Source: DASTPP01 sp035762175
GTDB lineage: Bacteria > Myxococcota_A > Polyangia > Polyangiales > Polyangiaceae
Direction: 5' to 3'
DNA: 52,955 nt
Assembly (NCBI GenBank): GCA_035762175.1
Contig: DASTPP010000043.1
Location: 1 to 52,955, forward strand
Of the stretch, positions 1 through 7,371 are shown piece after piece (within the stretch, counting starts at the first letter, position 1; every line of letters begins with the position of its first letter). The notes beneath the pieces were generated by a model, which saw only the letters and a program-made list of their open reading frames with translations, did not search any database and had not been told where the DNA came from. The translations under genes were made by a program, and so were the position numbers.

Positions 1-312
1 GAGGCGGCGAAGAAGGCGGGCATCTACCTGCTCGAGCCGATGATGAGCGTCGAGGTGGTGACGCCCGACCAGTACATGGGCGACGTGATCGGCGACTTGA
101 ACAGCCGCCGCGGCAAGGTGAACGGCATGACCCAGCGCGGCAACGCGCAGGTGATCGACGCCGAGGTGCCGCTGGCGGCGATGTTCGGCTACTCGACCGA
201 CCTGCGCTCGAAGACGCAGGGCCGGGCGGTCTACTCGATGCAGTTCAAGCAGTACGCCCAGGTGCCGAACCAGATCCAAGAAACGATCGTCGCCAAGGTC
301 AAGGGCGGCTGA
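1..312 (+). CDS. fusA: Elongation factor G, C-terminal end (partial)
   Basis: This is the last 103 codons of translation elongation factor G, the GTPase that drives ribosomal translocation. The reading frame is open from base 1 and ends at TGA. The segment with LLEPMMSVEVVTP followed by YMGDVIGDLNSRRG is the conserved start of domain V, and AMFGYSTDLRSKTQGRA is also diagnostic. The upstream part lies outside the window. Normally tuf follows fusA in the str operon, but here rpsJ follows after 19 bases, so tuf is not in its usual place. Confidence 0.97.
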   Translation, partial: EAAKKAGIYLLEPMMSVEVVTPDQYMGDVIGDLNSRRGKVNGMTQRGNAQVIDAEVPLAAMFGYSTDLRSKTQGRAVYSMQFKQYAQVPNQIQETIVAKVKGG

Positions 313-331
313 GGGAGAGAGCACGAGCAAC

Positions 332-658
<327 letters not shown>

Positions 659-660
659 CC

Positions 661-1329
661 ATGCCCACGCTCGACGTTTACAACCTCAAGCGCGAGAAGG
701 TCGGCGAGCTCGCGCTCTCCGACGAAGTGTTCGGCGCCGAAGTCAAAGAGCAGCTCTTCTACGAGGTCGTCAAGGCCCAGCTCGCCTCGCGGCGGCAGGG
801 CACGGCGGCGGCGAAGGAGCGCGCGGCCGTCTCCGGCTCGACCAAGAAGCTCTACAAGCAGAAGGGCACCGGGCGCGCGCGCCAGGGCTCGATCCGCGCG
901 CCGCACCACTCGGGCGGCGGCCGGGCCCACCCGCCCCGGCCCCGCGACTGGTCCTACCGGCCGCCGCGCAAGGTGCGCGCCGGCGCCCTCAAGAGCGCGC
1001 TCTCGCTCTTCGTCAAAGAGGGCCGGCTCATCGTCGTCGACAGCCTCGAGCTCGAGGCGATCAAGACCAAGGGCGTCGTGACGGCGCTCTCGGCCCTGCA
1101 GGCGACCAAGAAGACGCTCGTCGTCGACGGGCGCGCCAACGAGAAGCTGCGCCTGTCGGTGCGCAACCTGCCCGACGCGCTCTTCCTGCCCCCCGAGGGC
1201 GTCAACGTCTACGACCTCTTGCGGCACGACCACCTGGTCCTGTCGCGCGAGGCGGCCAAGGCCCTCGAGGCCCGCTGCCTGCGCGCCCCGGGCGAGGCCG
1301 CCGACGAGGCGAAGGAGGCCGCCCAATGA
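661..1329 (+). CDS. rplD: 50S ribosomal protein L4
   Basis: L4 is a large-subunit protein that lines the exit tunnel and, in many bacteria, regulates the S10 operon. The 222-residue product shows the family signature KLYKQKGTGRARQGSIRAPHHSGGGRAHPPRPRDWSY in its first half and KTLVVDG and NLPDALFLPPEGVNVYDLLRHDHLVLS near the end. ATG lies 17 bases after the TTA of rpsJ and is preceded by GGCGGAG. Its TGA overlaps the rplW ATG (ATGA). A short Ala/Glu-rich tail follows the conserved domain. rplC, which normally precedes it, is absent. Confidence 0.97.
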   Translation: MPTLDVYNLKREKVGELALSDEVFGAEVKEQLFYEVVKAQLASRRQGTAAAKERAAVSGSTKKLYKQKGTGRARQGSIRAPHHSGGGRAHPPRPRDWSYRPPRKVRAGALKSALSLFVKEGRLIVVDSLELEAIKTKGVVTALSALQATKKTLVVDGRANEKLRLSVRNLPDALFLPPEGVNVYDLLRHDHLVLSREAAKALEARCLRAPGEAADEAKEAAQ

Positions 1330-1634
1330 GCCCCGAGCAGATCATCCGCCGCCCCATCGTGCTGACCGAGAAGGCCGCGCGCCTCGCGCGCGCGAACCAG
1401 GTCGTCTTCGAGGTCTCGCGCGACGCGAACAAGATCCAAATTCGCGACGCCGTGCAGAAGCTCTTCAAGGTCACGGTCACCGACGTCAACACGCTCGTCA
1501 TGCGCGGCAAAGAACGCCGGATGGGCCGCGGCGTCGCCAAGATGCAGAACTGGAAGAAGGCGATCGTGACCCTGAAAGAGGGCGACTCGATCGACTTCTT
1601 CAACGAAGCCGGCCAAGAACAGGCCTCGTCCTTA
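1326..1634 (+). CDS. rplW: 50S ribosomal protein L23, ending at an in-frame TTA
   Basis: L23 sits at the tunnel exit and docks trigger factor and SRP. Motifs are IIRRPIVLTEKAA, VVFEVSRDANKIQIRDAVQKLF, VNTLVMRGKERR and AIVTLKEGDSIDFF. The family is about 95-105 residues. Codon 103 is TTA (1632-1634), which gives 102 residues if it ends translation, with 19 bases and a GCGAAGG-type ribosome site before rplB. In the standard code the frame stays open to 2081, overlapping rplB by 428 bases and adding an Arg/Pro-rich shadow translation. That extension is implausible for a ribosomal protein. Deleting one T would create an in-frame TAG at the same spot, so a sequencing insertion is the other reading. 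Confidence 0.9.
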
Positions 1635-1653
1635 GCGAAGGCTCGGTGCGACC

Positions 1654-2484
1654 ATGCCGCTCAAGCAATTCAAGCCGACCTCCCCCGGCCGGCGCTTCTT
1701 CTCCGTCATCGATTTCCGCACGCTCTCGAAGGTCGAGCCCGAGCGCTCGCTGCTCGAGCACAAGACGAGCTCGGGCGGCCGCAACAACCTCGGCCGCGTC
1801 ACCAGCCGCTTCCGCGGCGGCGGGCACAAGCAGCGCTACCGCCTCGTCGACTTCCGGCGCGACAAGATCGGCGTGCCCGCCAAGGTCGCCACGGTCGAGT
1901 ACGACCCGAACCGCAGCGCGCACATCGCCCTCTTGCACTACGTCGACGGCGAGAAGCGCTACATTCTCGCCCCCGACGGGCTCAAGGTCGGCGACCAGGT
2001 CGTCTCGAGCCGCAACGCCGACATCAAGCCCGGCAACTCGCTGCCGCTCAAGGCCATCCCCGCCGGCACGATGATTCATAACGTCGAGCTCCGCCGCGGC
2101 AAGGGCGGCCAGCTGGTGCGCTCGGCCGGCGTCGCCGCGACGCTGATGGCCAAGGCGGGCGACTACGCCCAGGTCCGCCTGCCCTCGGGCGAAATTCGCC
2201 GCGTGCACCTCGAGTGCCGCGCGACGGTCGGCCAGGTGTCGAACATCGACCACCAGAACGTCTCGCTCGGCAAGGCCGGGCGCGCGCGCTGGCTCGGCCG
2301 CCGCCCCCACAACCGCGGCGTCACCATGAACCCGGTCGACCACCCGATGGGCGGCGGCGAGGGCCGCACCAGCGGCGGCCGCCACCCCTGCTCGCCCTGG
2401 GGCCAGCTCGCCAAGGGCCTCAAGACGCGCAACAACAAACGCACCGACTCTATGATCGTGCGCCGCCGCGGCGCTAAAGGGTAA
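1654..2484 (+). CDS. rplB: 50S ribosomal protein L2
   Basis: L2 is a core large-subunit protein near the peptidyl-transferase centre. The 276-residue length is typical. Conserved blocks include KTSSGGRNNLGRVTSRFRGGGHKQ, KVATVEYDPNRSAHIALLHY, RKGKGGQ-type RRGKGGQLVRSAG, and the C-terminal RGVTMNPVDHPMGGGEG, which carries the essential His of the family. The start MPLKQFKPTSPGRR is canonical. It ends in TAA six bases before rpsS. Its 5-prime half is overlapped by the readthrough frame of rplW only if TTA is read as Leu. Confidence 0.98.
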   Translation: MPLKQFKPTSPGRRFFSVIDFRTLSKVEPERSLLEHKTSSGGRNNLGRVTSRFRGGGHKQRYRLVDFRRDKIGVPAKVATVEYDPNRSAHIALLHYVDGEKRYILAPDGLKVGDQVVSSRNADIKPGNSLPLKAIPAGTMIHNVELRRGKGGQLVRSAGVAATLMAKAGDYAQVRLPSGEIRRVHLECRATVGQVSNIDHQNVSLGKAGRARWLGRRPHNRGVTMNPVDHPMGGGEGRTSGGRHPCSPWGQLAKGLKTRNNKRTDSMIVRRRGAKG

Positions 2485-2490
2485 GAGGTT

Positions 2491-2778
2491 ATGCCGCGCT
2501 CGCTCAAGAAAGGCCCGTTCATCGACGGGCACCTGCTCGCCAAGATCGTCAAGTCGCTCCAGACCAAGAGCAAGACGCCCATTCGCACCTGGTCGCGCCG
2601 CTCGACGGTCATCCCCGACGCGATCGGCCTGACCTTCGCCGTGCACAACGGCCGCAAGTTCGTGCCCGTCTTCGTCACCGAGCAGATGGTCGGCCACAAG
2701 TTCGGCGAGTTCGCCCCGACGCGCACCTTTCACGGGCACTCGGGCGACCGCAAGGCCAAGGTCAAAGGCAAGAAGTAG
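2491..2778 (+). CDS. rpsS: 30S ribosomal protein S19
   Basis: S19 binds 16S rRNA in the 30S head with S13. MPRSLKKGPFIDGHLL, IRTWSRRSTVIPDAIGLTFAVHNGRKFVPVFVTEQMVGHKFGEF and FAPTRTFHGHSGDRKAK are textbook S19 motifs, and 95 residues is the usual length. It ends in TAG. In most bacteria rplV follows at once. Here the ribosomal cluster is interrupted for about 7 kb, and GC-rich hairpins follow the stop, so this is probably the end of the first transcript. Confidence 0.98.
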   Translation: MPRSLKKGPFIDGHLLAKIVKSLQTKSKTPIRTWSRRSTVIPDAIGLTFAVHNGRKFVPVFVTEQMVGHKFGEFAPTRTFHGHSGDRKAKVKGKK

Positions 2779-2779
2779 C

Positions 2780-2862
2780 CCGCCCGGGCGCGCGGGCGGC
2801 CCCCTCCGGCCCGGCCGCCCCGCCGGCGGGGCCCGCCCCGCGCCCCTCGCGGGCTTTCCCTT
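2780..2862 (+). terminator. Putative terminator after rpsS
   Basis: Two hairpins follow the rpsS TAG. The first has a perfect 7-bp stem (CCGCCCG at 2780-2786, CGGGCGG at 2793-2799). The second pairs GCCCGC at 2831-2836 with GCGGGC at 2849-2854 and is followed by TTTCCCTT. This fits a Rho-independent terminator in a GC-rich genome and agrees with the gene-content break here. Not tested by folding. Confidence 0.5.
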
Positions 2863-2959
2863 GCCCGCCGGCCCGCCCGGCCCGATGATGCGGGGGCGGC
2901 GCGCGCGGGGCGCGCCCGGCTTGACCCGCGAAACCCTTTCGGCAATCTAACGGGGGCGC

Positions 2960-3490
2960 ATGGCCGATCGCTCTTTCCTCGGACGCCGCGCCCGCCACGT
3001 GCTCGAGGCCGGCCAGAACGAGTGGCTGCCCGCCGTCGAGCGCCTCGGTCGCGCGGCCGGCGGGGCCGACGACGCCTCGCGCAATTACCTCGGCGCCCTC
3101 GCCGAGGCCGCCCTCATCGTCATGACGGCCGACCGCCCCGCCGGCGAGCAGGCCTACGCTGACGTCGCCAACCTCATGGCCGAGGCCGTGGGCCCCTCGC
3201 TCGGCCGCGACGCCGTCGCCGCGCTCGTGCGCGAGGCCGCCGAGCGCCTGGCCGACAAGGGCCGCTTCGCCCGCCTGAACAGCCTGACCACGATGGTCGG
3301 CGGCCCCGACGAGCGGCGCCACGTCGCCGGCTTCGCCGCCCTGCTCGCGCTCTGCGACCACGATCTGACCCCCTCCGAGCTCTTCGTGCTGCACTCGCTC
3401 GGGCGCGCGGTGGGCCTCGGCCCCGACAAGACCGCCGAGATGGTCCGCTCGGTCGGCGCCCGCCTGAACCAGGCCGCCCGCGGCGCTTGA
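2960..3490 (+). CDS. TerB-like all-helical protein
   Basis: A 176-residue, Ala-rich, mainly helical protein. The second half (FAALLALCDHDLTPSELFVLHSLGRAVGL) looks like the TerB/DjlA N-terminal fold, in which acidic residues after a helix bind metal. ALIVMTADRPAGEQAYADVANLMAE is a weaker first copy of the same pattern, so the protein may carry two TerB-like units. The TGA overlaps a possible TTG start of the next gene, which has a clearer TerB domain, so the two are probably co-transcribed. Nothing here shows tellurite resistance. TerB-like domains are usually linked to membrane stress and metal sensing. Confidence 0.6.
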   Translation: MADRSFLGRRARHVLEAGQNEWLPAVERLGRAAGGADDASRNYLGALAEAALIVMTADRPAGEQAYADVANLMAEAVGPSLGRDAVAALVREAAERLADKGRFARLNSLTTMVGGPDERRHVAGFAALLALCDHDLTPSELFVLHSLGRAVGLGPDKTAEMVRSVGARLNQAARGA

Positions 3491-3510
3491 CCCTTCCCGC
3501 GACGCGGGCG

Positions 3511-4092
3511 ATGGTCGAAGGCATGCCGATCCCCGCGGTGCTCGAGCGCGCGCGCGCCATGCTCGAAAAGAAGGTCGAAGGCGAGGTGCTCAGCTTCGGG
3601 CTGGTGCGCGCCTCGTTCTACGAGACCCAGTCGACCGCCGACGAGTTCTTCAGCGCCCTCGTCGAGGGCGCCTTCCTCGTCGCCTCGGCCGACGGGCTAC
3701 TTTCCGACGAAGAGACCCATACGCTCGCCGAGACGATCAACTTCGTCGCCGGCGAGCGCCTCTCGGCCGACGACTTTTCGGCCATGCTGAACTCGTTCGC
3801 CGAGGTGCTGGGCGACGACGGCGAAGAGGGGCGCATCCGCACGCTCGCCGAGGCCATCCCCGACGAGGCGGCGCGCCACGAGATCTTGCGCTTCGCCATC
3901 CTCATCGCGCTCTGCGACGGCGAGCTGAGCGGGCGCGAACACAACACGCTGCTCGCGCTGGGCGCGGCGTTCGGGTTCGAGGGCACCTGGGTCGACGACA
4001 CCATTGGGCGCCTCGCGTCGCTCCTGCAAGACCCCGCCCAGCGCGCCGCCGTCCTTAGCTCGCTGCCCCCCCAGTCCGGGGGGCCGAACTAG
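3511..4092 (+). CDS. TerB-family protein
   Basis: A cytoplasmic 193-residue protein (ATG chosen; a TTG at 3487 overlapping the previous stop would add eight residues). The block FLVASADGLLSDEETHTLAETINF is a classic TerB signature (ADG followed by an acidic D/E pair). RFAILIALCDGELSGREHNTLLALGAAFGF repeats it, so two TerB half-units are present. It forms a pair with the preceding gene and ends in TAG. The downstream neighbour is convergent, separated by the 42-bp repeat array. Function is not known; metal- or stress-linked membrane roles are typical of the family. Confidence 0.72.
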   Translation: MVEGMPIPAVLERARAMLEKKVEGEVLSFGLVRASFYETQSTADEFFSALVEGAFLVASADGLLSDEETHTLAETINFVAGERLSADDFSAMLNSFAEVLGDDGEEGRIRTLAEAIPDEAARHEILRFAILIALCDGELSGREHNTLLALGAAFGFEGTWVDDTIGRLASLLQDPAQRAAVLSSLPPQSGGPN

Positions 4093-4233
4093 AGCGCCGG
4101 GTCATCCGGAATGCGGACCTCCCGCCGCTTCGTGCGGCGTTGACCTTGCCCCGCACGGGCCCGCGGCGCGCCCGGCACGGGGTCGAGGGCGCGCGGGCGG
4201 CCTCCGAAGCCGCCCCGAGGCCGGTGGAAGGGG

Positions 4234-4585
4234 CCCGCACGCCTTCGGAGCACGCTCGGGGCGTGTTTTACGTAGTCCGGACGGGTCCGGAGTGCCCGGG
4301 GGGCATCGGCGAAGCAGTCCGGGCGGGTCCGGAGCGTCTGGTCGCGCGTGTCGAGGTAGTCCGGACGGGTCCGGAGTGCTTGGTCGCGGGCGTCGAGGCA
4401 GTCCGGACGGGTCCGGAGAGGTCGATCGAGCTCGCCGAGATACTCCGGACGGGTCCGGAGAGGCCGGTCGAGTTCGTCGAGGCACTCCGGACGGGTCCGG
4501 ACTGCTTCGGCGACGCCGCGGGGATACTCCGGACGGGTCCGGAGCGCTTGAAAGCCCCACCGGGAGCGCTCCGGGCGGTGCCAGA
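4234..4585. repeat. 42-bp phased tandem repeat with a 16-bp core
   Basis: The core TCCGGACGGGTCCGGA occurs at 4276, 4318 (one change), 4360, 4402, 4444, 4486 and 4528, with a decayed copy at 4570 and a weaker one at 4234. The spacing is exactly 42 bp every time. The core contains two palindromic TCCGGA half-sites separated by CGGG. The 26-bp intervals are related to each other (many contain GGTCG and TCGAGG), so they are not CRISPR spacers. The array fills the gap between the convergent terB and Kef genes (4093-4642). 42 bp is four helical turns, so all cores face the same side of the DNA. It is also 14 codons, and several frames stay open through it, but no start codon or homology supports a gene. 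Confidence 0.9.
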
Positions 4586-4642
4586 GCGTCTCGGGGCGGG
4601 CGCGGGCGGCCTTTGGTGGCGCCCAGGGCGAGGGCAGGCGCC

Positions 4643-6064
4643 TCAGTGCCCGGGCCTGGCCTGGGCGTGGCCGGTCTCGCCGGCGCGGTCGAGGGCGTAC
4701 TTGAACAGGATGGGGCCGAGGACCTCGTTGAAGGCGACGGCGGCGATGGCGAGGGCGCGGAAGGGGGCGCCGAAGGCGGGGAAGGAGCGCTCGATGATGA
4801 GGCTCATGCCGAGCGTCAGGCCGGCCTGCGAGACGAGGCCCGACCAGCCCCAGTGCCGGATGAGCGGCTCTTCGCGGGCGAGCGCGGCCGAGGCGCGGGC
4901 GAGGGCCCAGGTCACGACGACGCGCGAGGAGACCAGGATGAGCGCGACGGGCCAGAGCTTGCGCAAGAGCGGCAGATCGAGGTGGGCGCCGGCGGTGGCG
5001 AAGAAGACGACGAAGACGAGGCCCGCGGTGCGTCCGACCGCGCGCAGGAGCGCGTCGCCCTGCTGCGAGAGGTTCTGCACGACGAAGCCGGCGACGACGA
5101 AGGTGAGCATGGCGTCGAAGTGCAGGTAGCGCAGCACCTCGGTGGCGCCGAAGCCGAGGGCGATGAGCACCAAGAGCAGCTGCTGGCCGATGAGCCGCAG
5201 GTAGAGCGCGAGCACCAGCCCGAGCGCGGTGCCGATGGCGACGCTGCCGAGCATCTCGTAGCCGAGCGAGCCGAGCTCGGCGGTCGAGAAGGTGGAGCCG
5301 GGCTCGAGCAGCGGGCGCGCGGCGGCGGTGGTGAGCGCGAGCTGGGCGAGCACCACCACGTCGGACGTCATGACGAAGGCGAGCGTGTGCCGGGCGAGCG
5401 GCCCGCTCGCGCGCGTCTGCGACAGGATGGCGAGGGTGGCCGAGGGGCTGCGGCTGACGGCGAGCGCCCCCCAGAGCAGCGCGACGCCGAACGCGGCCGG
5501 GGCGGCCATCGGGCGCACGAAGGGCATCAGCGAGCGGCAGGCGTAGAAGACCCCCGTCAGGGCGGCGAAGCCGAGCGTCGAGTGCAGGGCCATGGCCCAC
5601 GAGAGCCCCCGCAGCGAGCGGCGGATGACGTCGACCTTGAGCTCGGCGCCGCCGGCGAGCGCGATGAGCGAGAGGGCGAGGGCGTTGACGGACGAGACGT
5701 CGTCGACCGCGCCGTGGTCGATGAGGTGCAGCACGTGGGGGCCGGCGAGCACGCCCGCGGCCATGTAGCCGGTCAGGTGCGGCAGCCGCAGCGGCTCGAG
5801 CAGCTCGCTCGCGAGCGTGCCGGCGAGCAGCAGAAAGCCGAGCGCCGCGGCCGTGCCCCCGTGGGGGCCGGGGTGGGGCGCCGCGCGCGAGACGCCGTAG
5901 AGCAGGCCGAAGAACAGCAGCAGCAGCCCGCCCTGCAAGAGGCGCGTCGACAGGCCCTTGGCGGCGAGGGCCGAGGTGGGGGGCGAGCTCGAAGGCGGGG
6001 CCGAAGCCGGGCCCGGGGGGGGGGTTGAGGGCGGGCGCGGGGGGGTGCTCGGCGGCGGGCTCAC
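4643..6064 (-). CDS. Kef-type cation/proton antiporter, second copy
   Basis: A 473-residue membrane protein of the CPA2 (Kef/Na-H exchanger) type. After a Pro/Ser-rich N-terminus of about 45 residues there are roughly a dozen hydrophobic segments. PHLTGYMAAGVLAGPHVL is the characteristic second helix, and LVSQAGLTLGMSLIIERSF with VAFNEVLGPILFKYAL is the family C-terminal end. No C-terminal TrkA-N (RCK) domain is present, so gating must differ from KefB/C. The GTG start at 6064 overlaps the stop of the upstream antiporter gene (GTGA), which gives translational coupling. It probably works together with the paired antiporter next to it. Confidence 0.85.
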   Translation of the reverse strand: MSPPPSTPPRPPSTPPPGPASAPPSSSPPTSALAAKGLSTRLLQGGLLLLFFGLLYGVSRAAPHPGPHGGTAAALGFLLLAGTLASELLEPLRLPHLTGYMAAGVLAGPHVLHLIDHGAVDDVSSVNALALSLIALAGGAELKVDVIRRSLRGLSWAMALHSTLGFAALTGVFYACRSLMPFVRPMAAPAAFGVALLWGALAVSRSPSATLAILSQTRASGPLARHTLAFVMTSDVVVLAQLALTTAAARPLLEPGSTFSTAELGSLGYEMLGSVAIGTALGLVLALYLRLIGQQLLLVLIALGFGATEVLRYLHFDAMLTFVVAGFVVQNLSQQGDALLRAVGRTAGLVFVVFFATAGAHLDLPLLRKLWPVALILVSSRVVVTWALARASAALAREEPLIRHWGWSGLVSQAGLTLGMSLIIERSFPAFGAPFRALAIAAVAFNEVLGPILFKYALDRAGETGHAQARPGH

Positions 6065-7371
6065 GGCGCGTCCTCGGGGGGCGGGGCGGGGGGCGGGCCC
6101 GGGGGCGAGGGGGCGGTCGGGCGGCGCGCGGCGGGCGGCAGCGTGAGGCGGAAGGGGAAGGGCGTGATGATCGAGCTCGTCGAGCGCGCGGCGATCTCGC
6201 CGGCGCGGCGCAGCGCCGAGCGGAGCAGGGGGGGGCCGACGAACTCGCCGAAGATGGTGGTGGCGGCGGCGACGACGAGCACGGTGTCGCCGACGCGTCC
6301 GGGGAAGCGCAGGGCGAAGATGAGCCCGATGCTCAGGCAGACGGCGCCGGTCGAGAGCAGCCCGAGGCCGAGCGCGGGGGGCGCGGCGCGGGCCGGCGCC
6401 GAGGCCCGCAGCGCGAGCCCCGTCGCGCCCTTGGCCAGGACGCGCGCCGCGAGCGCGGCGCCGATCACCCAGAAGCCCGCCGGCACGGCGTCGGCGTCGA
6501 TGCGGGCGCCGGCGAGCAAGAGCAGGGGCTGCAGCACCGTGCGCTCGGTCGGCTCGACCATGGCCCAGACCTCGTCGCGGTGCGGCGAGACGGTGGCGAT
6601 GGCGACGCCGAAGGCGAAGAGGGTGGTCATCGTCGAGAGCCCGAGCCGGGTCGACAGGCCGATGGCGAGCACCGAGGCGCCGAGCAAGACGCCCCAGCTC
6701 TCGTCGAGCCGGAAGTCGCGCCCGAGCAGGAGGGCGGCGGCGAGGCCGAGCAGGGCGCCGAGCCCGAGGGTGAGCGCGGCCCAGCCGAGCGCCGAGGCCT
6801 GCCAGGGCAGGTGCGCCGAGGGCCGCAGGGCGAAGAGCAGCGCCGTCGCGAGGATGGGCACCGCGTCGTCGCTGTCGGCGAGCTCGGCGAGCAGCGTCGA
6901 GAGGGGCCCGCTCGCGTCGTGGCGCTGCATCACCCAGCGCACCGCGTGCCGCGTCGTCTCGGCGCACGCGGCGCCGACGCCGCCCGCGCAGAGCAAGAGC
7001 TCGCCGCGGTCCATGGTCGAGAGGGCCGCGAGCGCCGCGTAGACCGCGAGGGCGATGAGGGCGCCGGCGGCGAGCGAGAGGAGCGAGCCGAGCGCGAGGT
7101 TGCGCAGCTTGACGCGCCGCTGGCCGACGAAGCCGTAGTCGAGCCCCACCACGAGCGCGACCCAGCCCGCGCCCGCCTCGGCGAAGGGCTGGAAGTCGGC
7201 GACGGTCGAGCGCTGCAGGAGCCCGAGCATGTGCGGGCCGAGCAGCAGGCCGAGCACCAGGTACTCGGCGCCCGAGGGCAGCCCGAAGCCGCGGATGGAC
7301 TGCCCCCCGACGAGGAAGCTGCCCATGTACGCGAGCAGCAAGAGGCCCATCAAGAGCCAGATGGCGTTCAC
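6061..7371 (-). CDS. Kef-type cation/proton antiporter, first copy
   Basis: A 436-residue inner-membrane protein with about 12 hydrophobic segments. GLPSGAEYLVLGLLLGPHMLGLL matches the second helix of CPA2 antiporters, and ELADSDDAVPILATALLF is in the region of the ion-binding Asp pair. ATTIFGEFVGPPLLRSALRRAGE matches the family C-terminus. It starts at GTG inside the stop of the MscS-like gene (GTGA) and overlaps the second antiporter in the same way, so the three genes form one tightly coupled operon on the minus strand. A Pro-rich cytoplasmic tail replaces the usual RCK domain. Two different antiporter chains side by side may form a heterodimer. Confidence 0.83.
   Translation of the reverse strand: MNAIWLLMGLLLLAYMGSFLVGGQSIRGFGLPSGAEYLVLGLLLGPHMLGLLQRSTVADFQPFAEAGAGWVALVVGLDYGFVGQRRVKLRNLALGSLLSLAAGALIALAVYAALAALSTMDRGELLLCAGGVGAACAETTRHAVRWVMQRHDASGPLSTLLAELADSDDAVPILATALLFALRPSAHLPWQASALGWAALTLGLGALLGLAAALLLGRDFRLDESWGVLLGASVLAIGLSTRLGLSTMTTLFAFGVAIATVSPHRDEVWAMVEPTERTVLQPLLLLAGARIDADAVPAGFWVIGAALAARVLAKGATGLALRASAPARAAPPALGLGLLSTGAVCLSIGLIFALRFPGRVGDTVLVVAAATTIFGEFVGPPLLRSALRRAGEIAARSTSSIITPFPFRLTLPPAARRPTAPSPPGPPPAPPPEDAP

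Noticed and set aside
2960..4092. Tellurite resistance operon
   Set aside because: Only TerB-like folds are present; no TerC, TerD or TerZ genes are near.
4276..4585. CRISPR array
   Set aside because: The repeat core is only 16 bp, the intervals resemble each other, and no cas genes are near.
4004..6028. Long plus-strand frame (674 codons) across the repeat array and the Kef gene
   Set aside because: It is antisense to a clear membrane transporter, with Gly/Arg-rich sequence typical of GC-rich shadows.
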